Shown here: positions 7,320 through 12,194 of the stretch, piece after piece | Layout: every line of letters begins with the position of its first letter | How positions within the stretch are numbered: position 1 is the first letter of the stretch | Assembly (NCBI GenBank): GCA_023422975.1 | Contig: JAFAGF010000193.1 | Location: forward strand, 1-12,194 | Source of the DNA: Pseudomonadota bacterium | Lineage (GTDB): Bacteria; Pseudomonadota; Gammaproteobacteria; Burkholderiales; Burkholderiaceae_C | Direction: 5' to 3' | Length of the DNA: 12,194 nucleotides | Notes under the pieces: generated by a model | Told to the model about the DNA's origin: nothing | Database searches by the model: none | What the model saw: the letters and a program-made list of their open reading frames with translations, nothing else | Translations under genes and position numbers: made by a program

Positions 7320-8166
7320 AGGCGTATGCCACGCCAGCGCCGCTGCACAAGGCCGTCTGCGCCCCGAATGCGTACTGCGGCACACCATCTTGCATATGCA
7401 GCAGCTCTCCGCGCATGCGCCACACGCGCTCAATGCATGCAGGGCTGAGCACTTCACGGCTGGGCCCGTACAAAGCAGCTTGCCCACCGCCAGGCACCAC
7501 CAGCACATCGTGGGCGTAGCGCAGCGCCAGATTCAGATCGTGCAGCACCGCCACCACCCCCAGCCCCTGCGCGGCCCGCTGGCGCAGCAGTTGCATGCAG
7601 GCATGCTGGTGCTGTAAATCGAGCGCGGCGGTCGGCTCATCCAGCAGCAGCCAATGCGCGCTGCCATCAGGTAAGGCGGTGGCCACCTGCGCCAGCACGC
7701 GCGCCATGTGCACGCGGGAGCGCTCTCCGCCCGATAGCGTAGCCACCTCGCGCTCAGCCAAATGGCCTACACCCGTACTGTGCATGGCCGCTTGCACCAA
7801 CGATGCCTCCTGGGCATGTGGACAGTGGCGGTGCGGGTAGCGCCCCATCTCCACCACCTCGCGGCTGGTAAAGCCGAAAGCGACCTGTGTGTCCTGCGCC
7901 ATAAAAGCCAGGTGCTGCGCCAACTCAGGCGCGCGCCACTGCGCCAAACGGCGCGCTTTGAACCGTACACCGCCGCTGCGAGGCCGGTTCAGCCCCACCA
8001 GGCAGGCCATCAACGTGCTTTTACCAGCACCATTGGGCCCCACAATTGCAGTCAGCCGCCCGGCTTGCAGTGCCACGTTGACCCGCGCCAGCACCTCGCC
8101 CTGGGCGTGCGAGACCACCTCCAGCTGCTCACACTCCATGCTGCTGCCCGTTGCCGCATCGCTCAT
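7318..8166 (-). CDS. hmuV: Haem ABC transporter ATP-binding protein
   Basis: This 282-residue cytoplasmic ATPase powers haem import through HmuU. All ABC motifs are present: Walker A GPNGAGKST (43-51), Q-loop Gln91 in MAQDTQVAFGFT, signature LSGGERSRVHMARVLAQ (144-160), Walker B LLLDEP (173-178) followed by TAALDL, and the switch His209 in VLHDLNLALRYA. The FGFTSREVVEMGRYPH stretch (97-112) is typical of the FecE/BtuD/HmuV group that serves FecCD permeases. The start at 8166 overlaps the hmuU stop as ATGA, so translation is coupled. Assignment to haem rather than siderophore or B12 rests on the linked hmuS and receptor. The C-terminal 20 residues or so (FGAQTALCSGAGVAYA) are a loose Ala/Gly tail. 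Confidence 0.92.
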   Translation of the reverse strand: MSDAATGSSMECEQLEVVSHAQGEVLARVNVALQAGRLTAIVGPNGAGKSTLMACLVGLNRPRSGGVRFKARRLAQWRAPELAQHLAFMAQDTQVAFGFTSREVVEMGRYPHRHCPHAQEASLVQAAMHSTGVGHLAEREVATLSGGERSRVHMARVLAQVATALPDGSAHWLLLDEPTAALDLQHQHACMQLLRQRAAQGLGVVAVLHDLNLALRYAHDVLVVPGGGQAALYGPSREVLSPACIERVWRMRGELLHMQDGVPQYAFGAQTALCSGAGVAYA

Positions 8167-9227
8167 AACTTGTTCCTAAACTGCCGCAACATCAGCAAAA
8201 ACAGCGGCACGCCAATCAAGGCCGTCAATACACCCAAGGGCATTTCCGCAGGCTGCACGATGGTGCGCGCCACCGCATCGGCGGCCACCACCAAGCTGGC
8301 CCCCAGCAGGGCCGAGCACGGCAGCACAATGCGGTGATCCGGCCCCGCCAACAGGCGCACCCAATGCGGTGCCACCAAGCCAATAAAGCCAATCACCCCG
8401 GTGGCGGCCGTCACCGCGCCCACGGCCAGCGCCGTCACCACAATCGCCAGCCGTTTGGTGCGCTCCACCGGCACGCCCAGCAACTGGGCCTGCGCCTCCC
8501 CCAAGGCAATGGCATTCAAAGGCCGCGCCAAAGACATGGCCACCGCGGCACTCACCACCACCATCGCACTGACCAAGCCCACCGTCGGCCACTGTGCATG
8601 GCCCAAGCTGCCCATGAGCCACAGCTGCACATTGCGCAACTGCTCATCGTTAGACACATAGCTCAAAAACCCCAGGCCCGCCCCCGCCAAGGCATTCACG
8701 GCAATACCGGCCAGCAGCATCAGCCCCACCCGTGTGCCACCGGCAGACTGCGCCAAGCCATAGATCAGCAAGGTAACCACCACGCCGCCCGCAAATGCGC
8801 AGACCACCAGCGTCCAGCCGCCCAGCTTGAAGGCCAAACCCGGCAGCAGCGCCGGCCCCAGCACAATCGCGCTGGCGGCCGCCAAGGCTGCGCCACCACT
8901 CACGCCAATCAGACCGGGGTCTGCCAACGGATTGCGAAACATGCCTTGCATCAACGCACCTGCCAGCCCCAGCCCTGCGCCTGCTGCGGCCCCCAAAATC
9001 AAGCGCGGCAGGCGAATGTTTATGAACACCAAATGCTCGGTGCTGCCTGCGGTCTGGCCCTGCAGCGCATCACCCAGCAATTGCAGCAGTTGCAGCGGCG
9101 CAATCGCATACGCCCCTTGTGCACTGCTGAGCACCACCACCAGCACCGCCAGCGCCAGCCCGGCCCCCAATGCCACATGGGGAGGCAAACGCCCACTGGG
9201 CAGCCACCAGTTGCGCTGCAGCCTCAT
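8163..9227 (-). CDS. hmuU: Haem ABC transporter permease (FecCD/BtuC family)
   Basis: This 354-residue polytopic inner-membrane protein forms the dimeric channel for haem from HmuT. Family blocks are IRLPRLILGAAAGAGLGLAG (71-90), GMFRNPLADPGLIGVSGGA (95-113), RVGLMLLAGIAVNAL (166-180) and GFIGLVAPHWVRLLAGPDHR (280-299). About ten hydrophobic segments can be seen, as in BtuC. The ATG at 9227 overlaps the hmuT TGA by 4 nt (ATGA), and the gene ends in another ATGA overlap with hmuV. Length is normal for the family (about 330-360). Confidence 0.93.
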   Translation of the reverse strand: MRLQRNWWLPSGRLPPHVALGAGLALAVLVVVLSSAQGAYAIAPLQLLQLLGDALQGQTAGSTEHLVFINIRLPRLILGAAAGAGLGLAGALMQGMFRNPLADPGLIGVSGGAALAAASAIVLGPALLPGLAFKLGGWTLVVCAFAGGVVVTLLIYGLAQSAGGTRVGLMLLAGIAVNALAGAGLGFLSYVSNDEQLRNVQLWLMGSLGHAQWPTVGLVSAMVVVSAAVAMSLARPLNAIALGEAQAQLLGVPVERTKRLAIVVTALAVGAVTAATGVIGFIGLVAPHWVRLLAGPDHRIVLPCSALLGASLVVAADAVARTIVQPAEMPLGVLTALIGVPLFLLMLRQFRNKL

Positions 9228-10099
9228 GCCGTGGCCTTGAGCAAGGCTGTGTGCAAGGCCTGCACCGCTGAAGGCATGCGGGGGCCAAAGCCCAGCAAAT
9301 GGCTGGCTTCCATCGTGACCAGGGCCTTGCGCTGGAACGCAGGGGTCAATGCCAGTTCAGGACGGCGCCAAAAAGCATCGACACCGCCCAGCGCTTCAAT
9401 CCCTTGCGTGCTGTTCACAATCACCTGTGGTGCCACCGAAGCCATCGCCTCAGCAGTCAATGGCCGGTAGCCGGCAAACTGCTGCACCACGTTTTCCGCC
9501 CCCGCCAGCGTCAGCAAGGCATGGGCCGCCGTGCCCGTGCCTGCCACCATGGGGCTGCCGTTGTGCGAGAGGATGAACAACGCACGCGGCTTACGCGGGG
9601 CCTGTGCCACGGCAGTCTGCACCTGCGCCCAGGTCGCCTTCAGTGTCTGTGCCAAGGCTGCGGCCTGGGCCTGCCTGCCCGTCACCGCGCCCACCACCGC
9701 CACTTTACGCAGCACCTCCTCAAAACTGTGGTCCGCAGGCACCAGCTCGACCCGTACCCCGGCGGACTTCACCTGCTCCAGCACCGTGGCAGGCCCGGCA
9801 TCGCCCGCGCCCACGATCGCATCGGGGCGCAGCGACAGCAGCCCTTCTGCCGACAACTGCCGCAGATAGCCCACCTTGGGGGTGCGGGTAGCAGCCTCCG
9901 GGTACAAGCTGGTGGTATCGGTGCCCACCAGCAGCGCTTCGGCCCCCAAGGCGTAGACCACTTCGGTGATGGCCCCGCCCACCGCCACCAAACGCTGCGC
10001 TGCGGGCGCTTGGGCCCATGCCTGCGTCCCTATGGCAGCACCAGCGCCCGTGCCTGCCGCCCACGCCATCCACTGGCGGCGCGAAATTGATGTGGCCAT
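9224..10099 (-). CDS. hmuT: Periplasmic haem-binding protein with a Tat-like signal peptide
   Basis: This 291-residue class III substrate-binding protein hands haem to HmuUV. The N-terminus MATSISRRQWMAWAAG has twin arginines (7-8) in an SRRQW context, followed by a weakly hydrophobic Ala/Gly stretch and a likely cleavage after AWA (29). The mature domain opens with RLVAVGGAITEVVYALGAE (36-54), has VGYLRQLSAEGLLSLRPDA (76-94), where Tyr78 aligns by motif with the haem-ligand tyrosine of ShuT/PhuT, and continues with FILSHNGSPMVAGTGTAAHA. The start at 10099 is supported by AAGGGGGGG (10103-10111); the AAGGGG core is 6 nt away, and the hmuS stop TAA lies inside it, which suggests translational coupling. 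The longer frame to 10126 adds a basic leader and would overlap hmuS. The gene ends in ATGA with hmuU. Confidence 0.92.
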   Translation of the reverse strand: MATSISRRQWMAWAAGTGAGAAIGTQAWAQAPAAQRLVAVGGAITEVVYALGAEALLVGTDTTSLYPEAATRTPKVGYLRQLSAEGLLSLRPDAIVGAGDAGPATVLEQVKSAGVRVELVPADHSFEEVLRKVAVVGAVTGRQAQAAALAQTLKATWAQVQTAVAQAPRKPRALFILSHNGSPMVAGTGTAAHALLTLAGAENVVQQFAGYRPLTAEAMASVAPQVIVNSTQGIEALGGVDAFWRRPELALTPAFQRKALVTMEASHLLGFGPRMPSAVQALHTALLKATA

Positions 10100-10102
10100 C
10101 TG

Positions 10103-10111
10103 CCCCCCCTT
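10103..10111 (-). promoter_or_regulatory. hmuT ribosome binding site containing the hmuS stop codon
   Basis: On the minus strand the sequence reads GCGTAAGGGGGGGCAGATG. The hmuS TAA (10110-10112) overlaps the Shine-Dalgarno run, and the hmuT ATG follows. A ribosome ending hmuS would sit directly on the hmuT initiation site. Confidence 0.7.
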
Positions 10112-11201
10112 ACGCTTGCGCTGCACGCGGCAGACTTTCTACCAGATCACGCCAGGCACTCAGCTCCAGCTGACCGGGTTTGCGCACACCAAAGAACATG
10201 GCCACCACATCGCCACTGGCATCAAACAGCTCTACCGACGTCACAATGCCGTCGCTGGTGGGCTTGCGCACCAGCCATGCCGCCGTAATCAGGTCACGCC
10301 GCAGATGCAGGTTAAAGCCGGGATCCAGCACATTGATCCAGTCTGCGCCGCCCGGTGTCACCATGGGCTTGATGTGCTGTACGGGGCCCGAGTGAATCTG
10401 GATACAGCCCTTGCTGCCCACAAACACCATGATGGGCAGCGCCGTAGCGGCGGCTTGCTCCAGCAGCGGCGTCACGGCATCCAGATGCAGTGCCTCGCTG
10501 AATTCACCTTGCGTCAGGCGAAAGCTTTGCTGGCGCTCACAGCCAAACTGCTTGAGCATGCCGAAAAAGTCGTGCGTGTCTTGCATGGCTGCCCAAGCCT
10601 GGCGCAGCCCTGCCGCATCAATCGTCGCATCGGCGGGCGCGGGCTTGAGCGGTTGTGCAGGCACAAACGCGGCGTGCACGCTGGCATCGGTAAACCGGGT
10701 GATCACCGCATCCCATGCCACCAGATTGGTAGAGGGGCGCACATAGATTTTGTGTACCGCCACACCCTGTTTGTTGAAGAACTGCAGGCTGCGCAGGGTC
10801 TGCCCACCATGACCGGGTTCCGTCACAGCAAAACCTGCATGCCACTGGAAGAAAAAGATGCGCAAATCAATATCGTCGTTGTTGCACAGGGCCACCTGGC
10901 CTTCGCAAGAAAAGCCCCGGTAGACCCCATCTTTCTCATGCACCACCGCTTCATTGCGCGTCAAGGCCATCAGCGTGCCGCAAGGCTCCAGTGCCGACAA
11001 AATTTCAAACCATTGCGGCTGCAGCGCCTGCACTTGCAGGGGTTGCTCATGCGCTCCCGTATGGGCGGCCATCACAGCGCCCTCACTCAGACCGATGGAC
11101 TGCGCGGCATCCTTGGCACGCAGCCCCTGCGCGCGCGCTTGGGAAAATGCATGGCGAATTGCTGCGTGATCCGCCAATGCTTGTTCAACTACGGCGTTCA
11201 T
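10110..11201 (-). CDS. hmuS: Haem-degrading/haem-trafficking protein (HemS/HmuS family)
   Basis: This 363-residue cytoplasmic protein has two tandem HemS-type repeats (about 25-175 and 200-355), the usual length for HemS/ShuS/PhuS. It receives imported haem and passes it on or breaks it down. His210 in MQDTHDFFGMLKQFG (206-220) sits at the place of the axial haem ligand known from HemS (His196) and ShuS. The second repeat shows the conserved GSKGCIQIHSGPV (262-274) and WINVLDPGFNLHLR (288-301). The repeats echo each other: RIFFFQWHAGF/SLQFFNKQGVAVHKIYVR in the first, ITAAWLVRKP/SVELFDASGDVVAMFFG in the second. AGGAG lies 7 nt before the ATG at 11201. A 108-nt AT-rich gap with a terminator-like hairpin and a palindrome separates it from the receptor gene. 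Confidence 0.93.
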   Translation of the reverse strand: MNAVVEQALADHAAIRHAFSQARAQGLRAKDAAQSIGLSEGAVMAAHTGAHEQPLQVQALQPQWFEILSALEPCGTLMALTRNEAVVHEKDGVYRGFSCEGQVALCNNDDIDLRIFFFQWHAGFAVTEPGHGGQTLRSLQFFNKQGVAVHKIYVRPSTNLVAWDAVITRFTDASVHAAFVPAQPLKPAPADATIDAAGLRQAWAAMQDTHDFFGMLKQFGCERQQSFRLTQGEFSEALHLDAVTPLLEQAAATALPIMVFVGSKGCIQIHSGPVQHIKPMVTPGGADWINVLDPGFNLHLRRDLITAAWLVRKPTSDGIVTSVELFDASGDVVAMFFGVRKPGQLELSAWRDLVESLPRAAQA

Positions 11202-11238
11202 TACGTTGCTCCTGAAGGGGGAATAAGAAGTTGTTGAA

Positions 11239-11256
11239 ATTCAAATAAATTTGAAT
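11239..11256. promoter_or_regulatory. Perfect 8+8 bp palindrome upstream of hmuS, candidate operator
   Basis: ATTCAAAT (11239-11246) and ATTTGAAT (11249-11256) flank 2 nt, ending 37 nt before the hmuS ATG, in an AT-rich stretch within GC-rich surroundings. The position suits a regulator of an internal hmuS promoter. It is a poor match to the classical Fur box. It could instead be a second terminator stem or an AT-rich promoter spacer; no clear -35/-10 pair was found. Confidence 0.4.
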
Positions 11257-11267
11257 AAAAACAAGCA

Positions 11268-11292
11268 CTAACGCCTGATAAACAAGCGTTAG
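11268..11292 (-). terminator. Hairpin after the TonB receptor gene, repeat-family member
   Basis: CTAACGCCTG (11268-11277) pairs at 9 of 10 positions with CAAGCGTTAG (11283-11292) around a 5-nt ATAAA loop. On the minus strand it starts 17 nt after the receptor stop and is followed by TGCTTGTTTTTATT, so it could end or attenuate receptor transcripts before hmuS. Read outward, its right arm continues as AGCTATCTTTTT, identical to 6247-6258, tying it to the intergenic repeat family. Confidence 0.6.
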
Positions 11293-11309
11293 AAGCTATC
11301 TTTTTTGAA

Positions 11310-12194
11310 TTAAAAATCCTGTACCAACGACACGCGGATATGGCGGCCAGGCTGGCTGTAGGCGTCGGCCACGGCGGTGGTAGCTGGCAGCCCACGCACA
11401 TCTGCCCAGCGCCAGTACTTTTTGTCGGTCAGGTTGTGCACCGCCACATTCAGGCGTGTGCCAGGGCGCAAGCGCCACTGCGTGCTCAAGTCCAGCACCG
11501 TGGACGCTGGGCTGAGCCACGCATTCGTAGCCACGTCCTTCGCTTTCTTGGCAGCCCGGTGTGAGGCACTGAGCTGCACGCCCACCAAGCTGCTGTCGTA
11601 GCGCACGCCCAGCACCAGTTGCTGGGGCGCTATGCTGTCGAGCTTTTCGTTGGTCTCGGTGTTCTTGCCCTTGGTATAGCCATACGCGGCATGGGTCGTC
11701 CACTGCCCCCCGGCGTAGCGGCCCCAGTCGTACTCTGCCTTCAGCTCAATGCCGCTGATGCGTACCCGCTCAATATTGATGGACTGATAAATCGTTGGAT
11801 CAGCCGCCGTGCCGCTGCCAGAGACAGGCTGCTGGTCTTCAATAAAGTCCTTGTAGCGACCAGTGAAAGCGGCCACATCCAGTCGCACCCCTTGCATCCG
11901 CCCGCGCAAGCCCAACTCGAAGTTCTGGCTCTTTTCGGGCTGCAAGTCAGGATTGGGGATGTTTTTATAGCCAAACCAAGCCGAAGAATTCTCGAAGAAG
12001 GCATTGATCTGCCCGGCATTGGGGGCACGGAAGCCTGCGGCATAGTTGCCGTAGACCGACCACTCGGGCGTGGCATGGAACATGACGCCCAGCTTGGGCG
12101 TGATGGCCGAGTCCGAGTTGTTCGCCACGGCAGGGAGAAAACCGTTTTGGCTGGCCTTGATGCGGTAGTGCTCAGCCCGCACGCCGGGCGTCAC
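11310..12194 (-). CDS. TonB-dependent haem receptor, C-terminal part
   Basis: An open frame of 294 residues runs off the right edge, so the signal peptide, plug domain and TonB box lie outside the window; the first visible codon is an internal GTG valine, not a start. The visible part is the second half of the 22-strand outer-membrane barrel, with alternating strand/loop sequence and the classic terminal phenylalanine (RVSLVQDF). The haem/haemoglobin receptor signature is present: AAGFRAPNAGQ (52-62) and NPDLQPEKSQNFELGLRG (81-98), corresponding to the FRAP and NPNL boxes. No histidine lies between the two boxes. VAVHNLTDKKYW near the end is typical of this family. Position directly upstream of hmuSTUV supports haem as substrate; family relatives also use haemoglobin or siderophores. 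I did not assign hmuR or bhuR because the N-terminus is not seen. Confidence 0.9.
   Translation of the reverse strand: MTPGVRAEHYRIKASQNGFLPAVANNSDSAITPKLGVMFHATPEWSVYGNYAAGFRAPNAGQINAFFENSSAWFGYKNIPNPDLQPEKSQNFELGLRGRMQGVRLDVAAFTGRYKDFIEDQQPVSGSGTAADPTIYQSINIERVRISGIELKAEYDWGRYAGGQWTTHAAYGYTKGKNTETNEKLDSIAPQQLVLGVRYDSSLVGVQLSASHRAAKKAKDVATNAWLSPASTVLDLSTQWRLRPGTRLNVAVHNLTDKKYWRWADVRGLPATTAVADAYSQPGRHIRVSLVQDF

Noticed and set aside
8334..11237. Long plus-strand open frames opposite hmuU, hmuT and hmuS (378 and 423 codons)
   Set aside because: Their composition is dominated by His, Gln, Arg and Pro, with no recognisable domain, and they mirror well-supported genes.
11239..11256. Palindrome as a Fur box
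   Set aside because: It has the wrong half-site sequence and an even 8-2-8 layout; it does not match the GATAAT-type consensus at enough positions.
1..12194. CRISPR arrays, insertion sequences, phage genes, toxin-antitoxin or defence genes
   Set aside because: No regularly spaced direct repeats, transposase or integrase motifs, or defence-type proteins were seen; gene content and codon use look like core chromosome throughout.

Overview
The window looks like ordinary chromosome from a GC-rich betaproteobacterium, most likely in the Comamonadaceae (Acidovorax/Comamonas/Rhodoferax type). This rests on how the proteins read, on the divergent ppsA/ppsR pair, and on AGCTGCYARCGCTTG-type palindromic repeats in several intergenic gaps. 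The taxon is an inference from pattern recognition; no database was searched. No rRNA, tRNA, insertion sequence, phage gene or CRISPR array was seen.

Layout, left to right. (1) 1-300, plus strand: the 3' end of a small FKBP-type peptidyl-prolyl isomerase gene, followed by a bidirectional hairpin terminator that it shares with a convergent gene. (2) 408-854, minus: a small conserved-looking protein of unknown function. (3) 1036-5869, minus: phosphoenolpyruvate synthase (ppsA), then a DUF4212-type small symporter subunit, then a large sodium:solute symporter. They are spaced 26 and 35 nt apart and look like one transcription unit. (4) 5870-6415: a 546-nt divergent intergenic region. (5) 6416-7249, plus: ppsR, the kinase/phosphorylase that switches PEP synthase off and on, ending in a perfect 18-bp hairpin terminator. 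(6) 7318-12194, minus: a haem-uptake locus in transcription order TonB-dependent receptor (N-terminus beyond the window), hmuS, hmuT, hmuU, hmuV.

Two functional modules sit back to back. The first is gluconeogenic carbon entry. PpsA makes PEP from pyruvate and PpsR regulates it. The two-part sodium symporter encoded just downstream probably imports a small organic acid that feeds pyruvate or acetyl-CoA; its substrate cannot be read from sequence. The second is haem iron acquisition. The outer-membrane receptor takes up haem, HmuT carries it across the periplasm (apparently after Tat export), HmuU and HmuV move it through the inner membrane, and HmuS receives or degrades it in the cytoplasm. 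hmuS-hmuT-hmuU-hmuV are tightly coupled: the hmuS stop codon lies inside the hmuT ribosome binding site, and there are two ATGA overlaps.

Nothing here is clearly a new system. The points most worth a second look are the large charged insertion and the EF-hand-like loop in the symporter, the ppsA-symporter linkage, the repeat family used as terminators, the perfect palindrome in front of hmuS, the Tat-like signal of HmuT, and a haem receptor with no histidine between its FRAP and NPDL motifs.
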